Translations under genes and position numbers: made by a program
Shown: positions 1 to 6,200 of the stretch, piece by piece
Layout of the letters: each line of letters starts with the position of its first letter
Numbering within the stretch: position 1 is the first letter of the stretch
Notes under the pieces: generated by a model
Told to the model about the DNA's origin: nothing
The model's database searches: none
Seen by the model: the letters and a program-made list of their open reading frames with translations, nothing else
NCBI GenBank assembly: GCA_031370825.1
Contig: JANMRB010000046.1
Coordinates: forward strand, 1 to 20,700
Direction: 5' to 3'
Origin: JAENVT01 sp031370825
GTDB taxonomy: Bacteria > Actinomycetota > Acidimicrobiia > Acidimicrobiales > Ilumatobacteraceae
DNA length: 20,700 nucleotides

Positions 1-62
1 AGCTCAGCGGTGTTGACTAGTCCCACTGGTGTTGCCCTGTGATGCCCAATTCTGCTCCGTTG

Positions 63-80
63 TGGCACGGATATGGCACG
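63..80 (+). repeat. tandem TGGCACG pair, possible integrase arm-type sites
   Basis: TGGCACG occurs at 63-69 and 74-80, an 11 bp period. The same string with one more unit lies at 3105-3132 in the same orientation; the left copy equals the right copy with one 11 bp unit removed. Short direct repeats spaced about one helical turn are typical of arm-type binding sites of tyrosine integrases. No integrase gene is visible in the window, so the function is inferred. Confidence 0.4.
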
Positions 81-162
81 ACGGGGTCTCCGAAACTCAG
101 GATATGTACGCGACAAATCGAAAAGTAGTACGCGGTGACTCTCGCCGATCCTGATGGGAGCA

Positions 163-198
163 ACTCACACTTCAGGTTGATCTACCCATAATGTGAGT
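163..198 (+). promoter_or_regulatory. operator-like palindrome over a leaderless-type promoter
   Basis: ACTCACA (163-169) and TGTGAGT (192-198) form a perfect 7 bp inverted repeat with a 22 bp spacer. CATAAT at 187-192, a good -10 hexamer, overlaps the right arm and ends 8 nt before the ATG at 201, where no Shine-Dalgarno is present. The expected transcript would start at or next to the ATG. Because the first gene product has an N-terminal winged helix, this palindrome is a natural candidate for autoregulation. No convincing -35 is seen. Confidence 0.4.
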
Positions 199-200
199 GT

Positions 201-779
201 ATGGTGGAAGCCATGGCCGAGCCCACTGCCGCATTGCTGCCGATGTTCAGGTCGAAGCATCAGATGCAGATCCTCGCGGAGGTGTTCTGGGACGCGGGTA
301 GCTCGACGGGTGCTGAACTGGCGCGGCGCACGGGTATTCCCCAACAGACGGTGGCTCGTGAGGTGGCCCGCCTCGAGCAGGCGGGTGTGTTGGTGACCGA
401 GCAAGTGGGAACGGCCAAGACCATCCGCCCGGCCCCGGAGCTGCCCTATGGACTGGTCTTGCGTCAGTTGCTGGCCTACGCCGGCGGAGTGATCCCGATG
501 CTGGCGAGCGCGTTCGGCGACAACCCGGCAATCGGGGAGGTGTTCATCTTTGGGTCGTGGGCAGCCCGCTATCGCGGCGAACCCGGTGCACCGCCCAACG
601 ATGTCGATGTGGCAGTGGTCTCCGATTCGCTCACCCGCTTCGATCTCGCCGAGGCGCGACTCGACCTGGAGAACGAGTCGAAGCTGTCGATCAACCTGTT
701 CGTCTTTGAGACGCACAACGAACGCGTGCACGAGCTGCGCGCAGCTGGCGTTCCAGTGTTCGCGCGGGTGCCGGCGTGA
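201..779 (+). CDS. winged-helix regulator fused to a MNT-type nucleotidyltransferase (antitoxin-like)
   Basis: This 192-residue protein joins two domains. Residues about 15-75 form a MarR/ArsR-like winged helix (the stretch GAELARRTGIPQQTVAREVA is a recognition-helix region). Residues about 105-185 are a minimal nucleotidyltransferase with the G118-S119 motif and the D134-x-D136 metal pair. The third carboxylate expected on the next strand (usually VDL) appears as Asn in SINLFVF (N165), so catalysis may be altered; many wHTH-NTase proteins show Asn here, which I recall but cannot check. The stop overlaps the start of a HEPN-like gene by 4 bp. MNT/HEPN pairs are established toxin-antitoxin modules in which the NTase can modify the HEPN toxin with AMP. 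The fused DNA-binding domain suggests it also represses its own operon at the palindrome just upstream. The ATG at 201 was chosen because of the -10 box 8 nt before it; ATG 213 is an alternative. Confidence 0.8.
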   Translation: MVEAMAEPTAALLPMFRSKHQMQILAEVFWDAGSSTGAELARRTGIPQQTVAREVARLEQAGVLVTEQVGTAKTIRPAPELPYGLVLRQLLAYAGGVIPMLASAFGDNPAIGEVFIFGSWAARYRGEPGAPPNDVDVAVVSDSLTRFDLAEARLDLENESKLSINLFVFETHNERVHELRAAGVPVFARVPA

Positions 780-1258
780 GAGCCGGACGCCCAGCGAGCC
801 TCGAGGAACTCCGGCGTGATCGCATGCACCAGGTCGCTGGCAACGCGAGCGATCGCGCTCAGGCGGCACGAGCCACGTTTGCTCAGGCACGCGACTTCCG
901 TCGCGCTGCGGTCGGCAACCTGACCGAAGGTCTGGTCCTCCCGGCGGTCTCGGCGTTGCACGAATCGGCCCGACTGGCCGTGACCGCGTTGGCCGCGCAG
1001 GATGGCTATCGGTTCTCAAACACCGCAGGGGCGCACGAGGTTGTCGTCGACTACGCGTTCGCGATCAAGCTCGTCGACCGCACGCAGTACGCACAACTCG
1101 ACCAGCTGCGCGACCTACGTCATCAGGTCAACTACCCGGAAGACCTCATCTCGCCGTCGCAGCGGGAGATCGAGCAGTACAGCGAGCTGGTCGACACACT
1201 CCTCGCTCTGACCGAGAAGAAGCTTCCGACGCGCCGAGTGCCACCACCGCCGAAGTAG
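776..1258 (+). CDS. HEPN-domain protein, probable toxin partner of the nucleotidyltransferase
   Basis: The 160-residue product starts with GTG inside the stop of the upstream gene (GTGA overlap), showing translational coupling. It is helical, with the HEPN-like pattern LHESARLAVTALAAQDGYR around residues 61-79 and a conserved-looking LRDLRHQVNYP segment at 111-121. HEPN RNases carry an R-polar-x(3-5)-H/Y motif; here R115, H116 and Y120 are present, but the usual distal His of RX4-6H is not, so the protein resembles the UPF0332-like branch with an R..ADY motif. Tyr120 occupies a position comparable to the tyrosine modified in known MNT/HEPN systems (inference). The C-terminal tail is proline-rich (VPPPPK). 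Toxin activity is inferred from gene pairing only. Confidence 0.7.
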   Translation: MRAGRPASLEELRRDRMHQVAGNASDRAQAARATFAQARDFRRAAVGNLTEGLVLPAVSALHESARLAVTALAAQDGYRFSNTAGAHEVVVDYAFAIKLVDRTQYAQLDQLRDLRHQVNYPEDLISPSQREIEQYSELVDTLLALTEKKLPTRRVPPPPK

Positions 1259-1335
1259 CGCACAACTCGCAGCGCTCGCCATATTCGGCGCCGTGACCGC
1301 TCGATGATCGCATTGGCGGCCCGTCGACGCGCCGC

Positions 1336-1362
1336 GGTGAGCGCGACTGCTTCGCGCTCACC
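1336..1362 (+). terminator. perfect 11 bp hairpin after the NTase/HEPN operon
   Basis: GGTGAGCGCGA (1336-1346) is followed by the loop CTGCT and the exact reverse complement TCGCGCTCACC (1352-1362). The hairpin lies 78 bp after the HEPN stop codon. There is no real T tract (TTCATCC follows), which is common for actinobacterial terminators. Confidence 0.55.
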
Positions 1363-1612
1363 TTCATCCACAGGCGGGTGTTCATGTCCGTTGACGTGGG
1401 GTGCGTCACGAAATTGCCCTTCGGCGGGCATGTTGCAGTGTGAGGGGCATTTTCGATTTTCGAACTCGCAGAACCACGGTCGGGGCACTTTGGTGCGCCC
1501 GGGTGGTTGTCGCCTCTGTAGGGGGTGTGAAGTTTGTCGCCGGGCCCCAATTCTGGTCATCGGCTCCCCGTACTTTGCCGACGACCTGTGACGACGTGAG
1601 TTCTCAAGAGGC
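1363..1612. other. non-coding stretch, no recognisable gene
   Basis: I find no coding region with family features. A tandem TTTTCGA TTTTCGA lies at 1450-1463. The stretch is somewhat less GC-rich than the flanks. It may be the decayed interior of an integrated element, given the broken excisionase-like gene that follows. Confidence 0.35.
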
Positions 1613-1732
1613 GTGGCCGCGGTGAGTCCGATGCTCGAGCCCGCTGTTGCTGTCCCGCCGGACTTCCTCACGTTGGACGAGGCCGCGGCGGTGTTGCGGG
1701 TAGGGCGGAGCACGGCGTATCGGGAGGTGGGG
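1613..1732 (+). pseudogene. truncated excisionase-type helix-turn-helix gene
   Basis: Starting from GTG 1613 (or ATG 1631), about 40 residues contain LTLDEAAAVLRVGRSTAYRE, a typical HTH_17/excisionase (Xis-like, MerR-type) DNA-binding motif. Immediately afterwards the reading frame enters a tRNA 3'-end-like sequence and then the tRNA-Ser gene, ending at a stop inside the tRNA (1793-1795). The wing and any C-terminal part are missing, so the gene was cut at a recombination junction. Intact genes of this kind normally sit beside an integrase in actinobacterial integrative elements; none is seen here. Confidence 0.6.
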
Positions 1733-1756
1733 TTCGAGTCCTCCACCCTCCGCTCA
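1731..1756 (+). repeat. tRNA 3'-end remnant, probable attachment-site scar
   Basis: This 26 bp segment aligns with the T-loop to CCA end of the tRNA-Ser gene at 1819-1843, with 21 matches, four mismatches and one inserted base. It contains the T-loop core GGTTCGAGTCC and an acceptor-like ACCCTCCG, but its upstream sequence is coding for the broken HTH gene and cannot form a tRNA. A 3' tRNA copy without a 5' half is the classic product of site-specific integration into a tRNA gene. The mismatches suggest that it came from a different serine tRNA or has decayed. Confidence 0.5.
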
Positions 1757-1757
1757 C

Positions 1758-1843
1758 GGAAGGTTGCCAGAGTCGGTAATGGGCCCGCTTGCTAAGCGGA
1801 GACGGCGATAGCCACACAGGTTCGATTCCTGTACCTTCCGCCA
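1758..1843 (+). tRNA. tRNA-Ser (anticodon GCU)
   Basis: The acceptor stem GGAAGGT (1758-1764) pairs fully with ACCTTCC (1833-1839); discriminator G1840 and encoded CCA 1841-1843 follow. The anticodon loop TTGCTAA (1789-1795) has GCT at 1791-1793 and a stem with four of five pairs. The long variable arm contains the small hairpin GGC-GATA-GCC, as expected for a class II serine tRNA, and the T arm ACAGG-TTCGATT-CCTGT is perfect. It decodes AGC and AGU codons. Confidence 0.93.
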
Positions 1844-1847
1844 AGCA

Positions 1848-1867
1848 CGCCGAACGGGCATTCGGCG
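1848..1867 (+). terminator. hairpin directly after tRNA-Ser
   Basis: CGCCGAA (1848-1854) pairs with TTCGGCG (1861-1867) around a 6 nt loop, starting 4 nt after the tRNA CCA end. No T tract follows. It may be a terminator or a 3'-processing signal for the tRNA transcript. Confidence 0.45.
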
Positions 1868-1950
1868 CTACCTGACTCCAGCCGTAGCTGGGTGGGTATG
1901 TGGTCGTTCGGTACTGTGATGACGAGCTGTGCGAGAAGGGGTCGAGTTGG

Positions 1951-2877
1951 TCAGGCGATTGGACCGAACGGGCTGCCGATCTGGTTGATGTCGATTGCGA
2001 GGTGGCCGAGGTGTGCGAGCGCGAGGTCGGTGGCTTGTGTCTCGAGCGAGGTGACAGCCCATTCCAACGGAAGGATCGTGGCTAGTAGGCGGCCACGGTC
2101 GGCGAGCGCGACCGCCGCCGCCCACTGTCGCACCAGCCCGCCGGCGAGCTTCTCGCCCCACACTGACAGCAGACATCCGAGATCGACGGCGGGATCGCCG
2201 AGCCCGGAAACTCCGAAGTCCAAGACGCCGGTAAGTTGACCGGATTCGGGATCATGGAGCACGTGATACGGAGCGAGATCACCGTGGATCACACTCGGGG
2301 TGTGTTCGAAGGACATGCTCTCAACAGCGGCGAAGGTCTCCTCGAACCAGGCGCGCTGGTGACGCCACATCAACGGGACGACGCACGCCTCGGCACGCAC
2401 GCGCAGTTGTCGCAACTGGTCCACCGATGTTGTCGCCGGGCTCGTCGCAAGATCCGGAACATCTGCGGCTGCGAGCTCCGACAAGAACCGCCCAACATCG
2501 TCGAGAAGTCGTTCGAGCGCCACCGGCGAGAGCGATTCGACGGCTGCGCGGCTGGAGACCGAGCCGAGCAGCATCCGATGCAGACTGAACCTCTGGTCGA
2601 TGTGTACCGGAACGGGTACGGGCACTGTCACCTGCCCAGCCAGTCGAGTCAAGAGCGCAGTTTCATCGCGAAGCGACACTGCTGCGGCCTCATCGCGGGG
2701 AAAACGAGCCACAAGTTGCTCATCGAGAACAACCACGATGTGCTGCATGCCGTCCGTCACGAGTCGCGCCTTGCGTACGTCTCGCACGGCGCCCGTGGCG
2801 AGCACGGTTGCGACCAGATCGTCGATGGAAGCCTGACTTGCAGATCCTCGCCCGTCGGCGTCTGAACGCTCGGTCAT
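1951..2877 (-). CDS. aminoglycoside/macrolide phosphotransferase-family kinase
   Basis: The product (308 residues from the ATG at 2877) has the APH kinase fold. The N-lobe strand VVVLDEQLVARFPRDEA includes the nucleotide-binding region and the E of SLRDETALLTRL. The catalytic loop HGDLAPYHVL (H198, D200) and the VLDFG metal-binding Asp (about D220) follow, with downstream GDPAVDLG. His replaces the usual Asn of the HxDxxxxN loop, as in macrolide (Mph) and some APH(2'') enzymes. A start at 2916 would add 13 residues; neither start has a clear Shine-Dalgarno. It stands alone on the minus strand inside the tRNA-flanked accessory region, which fits acquired DNA. Substrate is unknown: it could be a resistance kinase or a metabolic small-molecule kinase. 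Confidence 0.8.
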   Translation of the reverse strand: MTERSDADGRGSASQASIDDLVATVLATGAVRDVRKARLVTDGMQHIVVVLDEQLVARFPRDEAAAVSLRDETALLTRLAGQVTVPVPVPVHIDQRFSLHRMLLGSVSSRAAVESLSPVALERLLDDVGRFLSELAAADVPDLATSPATTSVDQLRQLRVRAEACVVPLMWRHQRAWFEETFAAVESMSFEHTPSVIHGDLAPYHVLHDPESGQLTGVLDFGVSGLGDPAVDLGCLLSVWGEKLAGGLVRQWAAAVALADRGRLLATILPLEWAVTSLETQATDLALAHLGHLAIDINQIGSPFGPIA

Positions 2878-3104
2878 CGGACCAGGTTGACCGACACGCA
2901 CGCAATTGTCGAGCATCAGGGGTCATCGAGTTCTTGCGTGGGGCGTCGCGGCTTCTCGCACAGCAAGGGCGCGCTCGAGGCCGCCCAGATCTGCCGTTAG
3001 GTAACTCGCCCCTTTCTGCGCTCCGTGGAGTCTTGCGCTGGCGTGTCGTACCAGGGCACACTTCCCCACGGGCTGCGACCCATGGCGACGATCATAATTC
3101 GTTG
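2878..3104. other. non-coding interval upstream of the kinase
   Basis: I find no gene with recognisable features here. Short open frames on the minus strand read through the TGGCACG repeats and carry no family signature. No clear promoter for the kinase was found. Confidence 0.4.
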
Positions 3105-3132
3105 TGGCACGGAAGTGGCACGATATGGCACG
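3105..3132 (+). repeat. triple TGGCACG repeat near tRNA-Gly, possible integrase arm sites
   Basis: TGGCACG occurs at 3105-3111, 3116-3122 and 3126-3132. The cluster is 59-86 bp from the 3' end of tRNA-Gly, the side on which tRNA-integrating elements insert. The flanks TTGTGGCACGGA and ATGGCACGACG match the cluster at 61-83, which has one unit fewer. An arm-site role is inferred from spacing and position. Confidence 0.45.
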
Positions 3133-3190
3133 ACGACCGATTTCGGAACTCACGCTCGGACACCGAAAGTGCTCTGAGCTGGTCTTTCTA

Positions 3191-3264
3191 TGGAGCGGGT
3201 GACGGGAATCGAACCCGCGTTCTCAGCTTGGGAAGCTGATGTTCTGCCTCTGAACTACACCCGC
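3191..3264 (-). tRNA. tRNA-Gly (anticodon CCC)
   Basis: On the minus strand the acceptor GCGGGTG pairs with CACCCGC, followed by T73 and an encoded CCA. The D arm GTTC/GAAC, anticodon stem TCAGC/GCTGA with loop TTCCCAA, and T arm GCGGG-TTCGATT-CCCGT are all formed (one G-U in the T stem). Anticodon CCC reads GGG. Its 3' end faces the accessory region. Confidence 0.94.
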
Positions 3265-3277
3265 GAAGGTGGCACAG

Positions 3278-3287
3278 AGGTTAGCGT
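3278..3287. promoter_or_regulatory. overlapping divergent -10 elements between tRNA-Gly and dcd
   Basis: The two genes are separated by 29 bp. TAGCGT (3282-3287, plus strand) ends 6 nt before the GTG of dcd, and TAACCT (complement of 3278-3283) ends 13 nt before the tRNA 5' end. The hexamers overlap by two bases, the arrangement of a shared bidirectional promoter. No clear -35 boxes are seen; they would fall inside the flanking genes. Confidence 0.35.
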
Positions 3288-3293
3288 CGGGCC

Positions 3294-3860
3294 GTGATCC
3301 TTTCCGACCGGACGCTGCGCCAACAGATCGCCGAAGGTCGCATCATCATCGAGCCCTTCGACGACAATTCCGTGCAGCCATCGTCCATCGATGTGCGGAT
3401 CAGCAACCTGTTCCGGGTCTTCCGCAACTTCACCGAAAGGGTCATCGACGTGAAGCACGACATGGCCACCCTGACCGAGCCGATCGAGATCGCGCCGGAA
3501 GGTGTCTTCATGTTGCATCCGGGTGAATTCGTGCTCGGCAGCACACTCGAACGCATCGGAGTACCCGACGACTTGGTCGGTCGCATCGAGGGCAAGTCCA
3601 GCCTTGGTCGGCTCGGCCTGATCATCCACTCGACCGCCGGTTTCATCGACGCCGGCTTCGACGGCCACATCACGCTGGAGCTCACCAACATCGCCACGTT
3701 GCCGATCACGCTCTACCCGGGCATGAAGATCGGCCAGGTCAGTTTCATGCAGATGACCACGCCTGCCGACAAGCCGTACGGCAGCGGCGCCCGAGGCTCG
3801 AAGTACCAGGGCCAACGCGGTCCGACGCCCAGCCGGTACTTCGAGAACTTCGAGCGCTGA
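3294..3860 (+). CDS. dcd: dCTP deaminase, dUMP-forming type
   Basis: This 188-residue enzyme converts dCTP to dUTP and, in the actinobacterial and methanogen type, on to dUMP, supplying thymidylate synthesis and keeping dUTP low. The sequence carries the family core GRIEGKSSLGRLGL (96-109), HSTAGFIDAGFDGHITLEL with catalytic E129, PITLYPGMKIGQ, and the C-terminal nucleotide-closing tail GSKYQGQRGPTPS. It resembles the bifunctional mycobacterial Dcd throughout. Length is normal. The GTG start is supported by a TAGCGT -10-like box 6 nt upstream and lack of a Shine-Dalgarno, suggesting a leaderless mRNA. It ends 21 bp before the convergent secreted-protein gene. Confidence 0.95.
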   Translation: MILSDRTLRQQIAEGRIIIEPFDDNSVQPSSIDVRISNLFRVFRNFTERVIDVKHDMATLTEPIEIAPEGVFMLHPGEFVLGSTLERIGVPDDLVGRIEGKSSLGRLGLIIHSTAGFIDAGFDGHITLELTNIATLPITLYPGMKIGQVSFMQMTTPADKPYGSGARGSKYQGQRGPTPSRYFENFER

Positions 3861-3881
3861 CACTTCGATGGGTGACTGAGT

Positions 3882-6164
3882 TCAGACGAACCAGCCGGTC
3901 AGATCGACGACGTGGTACGCGGGAGAGGTGGCGAATGTGCACACGTCGGCCCCACTGGCCGCGAACGTTGGAGTGATCGACTGATTGGCCACGATGTCTC
4001 CGGCGACGAAGTTGAGCGTCGATGATTTGTACGGAGTGGCGTACGCGGGCTCGACGCATGGGCCGATCTCGGCCCAGCCGCTGGTGCGCGGGAAGACGGC
4101 GATCATCGACACCATCAGCGCACTCACGTCGGAGGGCACCTGTGTAGTCGCGACGGGAGCATTCGACGGCAAGGTTGTTGCTGAGTTGTGGGTGTCCATC
4201 GCGACGCGCCCGAACACCGAGCCGACGCCGCTACGCGTGTCGACCAGCCGGGTCGGCGCGACAGCCTCGTAACGCAGACCGTCCTCGGCGCCGTCGTATG
4301 TCCCTTGCAGATCGATGACGATGTGCGCACGAGTGCTGCTGTGCACGCAGACCTGTCCACCGGTGGAGCCGATCTGCACGAGATTGGCCACCACCTGTCC
4401 AGCGATGTAGTTGATGTTCGACACGACGGGCAGCGTCGCCTGGCATGGAAAGACGGTGACGAAACCAGCGGTCACCGGGTCGGTCACGGTCACGTTCATC
4501 GCCACGGCCGCCGCGTCCGCCGGAACTGGGATCGCCCGCGTCTCGCCGGTGCGCCAGATCCCACCGGCGCGTCGCGAGTCGTAGATCCGCGTCGGCGCCA
4601 TCGGATGGAACAACAACGCGGTTGTTGCCTCGGAGTAGCTACCGGTGACGTCGACGAGCACATCGGTCTGCACCATGCTGAACACGCAGATGGATGTGTC
4701 CGCGGCCAGCGTGACAACGGCGTGCGTTGCTCGTGCGAGGCCGCCGAGATAGTTGAGGTTCGACGTCGTCGGCATCGGCTCGTCACACGACCATGCTGTG
4801 AGGTACCCCGCAGCGGACGGATCTACCGCGGCAAGGTCGATCACTGCCGCGCGGGCACCGTCGCCAACCATCCCCGCCACCCCCACGCGCAACACATGGC
4901 CCTGCGCCAGCGGCTGACCCTTGCGCGTGTCGATGGCACGGACGGGCGGGCTCGCCGGCACGAAGCCCAACGGCTCGGTCGTCGCCTCGAGTTCGGGTGA
5001 GGGCAACTCGGGTGGCGCAGTCAACTCGAACAGGCGCGGCTGGTACAACGTCGGACTGTCGAACGCCAACGGATCCATCAGCCACGCGTTGTTCGACAGC
5101 GCGACCACCAAGTTGCCGGTGGCGGACCGCCACGGCAGAAGGTGCGCGCCGTAGGTGTTGGTGCGTCCGTCGACCGTTCGGGTCGGCACGGTCACTGTGT
5201 GCCAGGTGGTCCACGGACCTTGGGGTGCTGCGGCCACATCGACTCGCACGGCCGTGCCATCCCAGTCGTCGGCTTTCACCACCGAGATCCACATCCCGTC
5301 GACCAACCGCGGTTGCATCGGGTTGGCAGTCCCGTCGGCCGAGATGCTGATCGCGACGGCGCGGGCGCGGTTGGCAACCCATTCCGCACCGTTCCAGTAG
5401 GTCGGCTGCTGGTCGAACCTCCCCAGTGGCACACGAGCGAGGAACACCTGCGAAGGCGGCGGAGACGTCGGGTCGGGCCGGTTGAACTGATCGTATGACC
5501 ACCCGAACAAGTAGCTGAACGACCCGTCCGACTCGACCGCCGAGCCATACACGACGTCACCGGCAGAAGCAGGCGCGGGACCGAAGGAAATGAGGTCAAA
5601 CGTCGCCGCGTCGAATCGAGCCAACCACACTGACACCGGGTGAGCGGACACTGCGGCACCGGTGCCGAGATCGTTGGCCATCTCGACGTAGAAGACCGCG
5701 AGCCGCCCGGACTGATCGAGCCCGCCACTCATCGGCCAGAACCAATGGCTGCACGTCGCTGTCAGCTCGCCCCCTACATATGAGGCGTCGGCCACGGCGC
5801 AATGGGCACCCTCCGCGACCGGACCATGAAGCGTGGTGAAGCAGTTCCCTTCCTGCACGATCAGCGCGTTGTGTGCGAATCCGGTCGGTGATCGCAGTGA
5901 CTGCGTGCGAGCACCAGGTGCTGCCGAGATGAACGCGTCCTGCACCGTCCACACGTTGCGTCCATCGGGAAGGGCGATCACCCTCGGAGTGTCGAAGGCG
6001 ACGATGTCGGCGACCTCGTTCGCGATGAAGTTGTTGAGCGTCGCCGTGTCCGTGCCCGCCGCGCAGTGTGTGCTGGTTTCAGCGTGGGCAACAGGAGATG
6101 AGGGCGCGGCCAGACCGGCAGTGAAAATTGCAACGGTCAGCAAACCTGCTGTACGGCCGCCCAT
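3882..6164 (-). CDS. secreted protein: propeller-like N-terminus plus three C-terminal surface repeats
   Basis: The 760-residue product has a signal peptide (residues 1-28, hydrophobic core LLTVAIFTAGLAA, likely cut after AHA). Residues about 30-390 contain ALPDGRNVWTVQDAFI, VYGSAVESDGSFSYLFGW and repeated beta-strand/loop patterns reminiscent of DUF4185-like or glycosidase-type beta-propellers; this assignment is weak. From about 400 to the end come three repeats of about 115-130 residues, starting near 400, 516 and 629. Each has an (I/Y/V)D(T/S)R opening, a GY/FxTxxxC segment, a SN(L/I)NY or STLNF segment, an AN/AT strand, one late Cys and a VxDLxG(x)(Y/F) closing motif. The Cys pairs suggest extracellular disulfides. 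I associate this repeat with Acidimicrobiia surface proteins. TATCCT ends 6 nt before the ATG. No catalytic residues could be assigned. Confidence 0.75.
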   Translation of the reverse strand: MGGRTAGLLTVAIFTAGLAAPSSPVAHAETSTHCAAGTDTATLNNFIANEVADIVAFDTPRVIALPDGRNVWTVQDAFISAAPGARTQSLRSPTGFAHNALIVQEGNCFTTLHGPVAEGAHCAVADASYVGGELTATCSHWFWPMSGGLDQSGRLAVFYVEMANDLGTGAAVSAHPVSVWLARFDAATFDLISFGPAPASAGDVVYGSAVESDGSFSYLFGWSYDQFNRPDPTSPPPSQVFLARVPLGRFDQQPTYWNGAEWVANRARAVAISISADGTANPMQPRLVDGMWISVVKADDWDGTAVRVDVAAAPQGPWTTWHTVTVPTRTVDGRTNTYGAHLLPWRSATGNLVVALSNNAWLMDPLAFDSPTLYQPRLFELTAPPELPSPELEATTEPLGFVPASPPVRAIDTRKGQPLAQGHVLRVGVAGMVGDGARAAVIDLAAVDPSAAGYLTAWSCDEPMPTTSNLNYLGGLARATHAVVTLAADTSICVFSMVQTDVLVDVTGSYSEATTALLFHPMAPTRIYDSRRAGGIWRTGETRAIPVPADAAAVAMNVTVTDPVTAGFVTVFPCQATLPVVSNINYIAGQVVANLVQIGSTGGQVCVHSSTRAHIVIDLQGTYDGAEDGLRYEAVAPTRLVDTRSGVGSVFGRVAMDTHNSATTLPSNAPVATTQVPSDVSALMVSMIAVFPRTSGWAEIGPCVEPAYATPYKSSTLNFVAGDIVANQSITPTFAASGADVCTFATSPAYHVVDLTGWFV

Positions 6165-6170
6165 CGAGCA

Positions 6171-6176
6171 AGGATA
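6171..6176 (-). promoter_or_regulatory. -10-like box of the secreted protein gene
   Basis: TATCCT on the minus strand ends 6 nt before the ATG at 6164, where no Shine-Dalgarno is present, suggesting a leaderless transcript separate from the upstream Fe-S oxidoreductase gene. Confidence 0.35.
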
Positions 6177-6200
6177 AGTGAAAGAGCGGGAGAGCGGCCC

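Noticed and set aside
165..1019. 284-residue minus-strand frame opposite the NTase/HEPN genes
   Set aside because: No family features; the plus-strand frames have clear domains and a 4 bp overlap.
1434..1590. Insertion-sequence end suggested by TTTTCGA repeats
   Set aside because: No transposase remnant, no terminal inverted repeat pair and no target duplication could be found.
2923..3153. 76-residue minus-strand frame across the TGGCACG repeats
   Set aside because: No recognisable domain or start signal; it is partly made of the repeat itself.
3141..3168. TTTCGG/CCGAAA inverted repeat as terminator of tRNA-Gly
   Set aside because: The stem has only 6 bp with a 16 nt spacer and no T tract; too weak to call.
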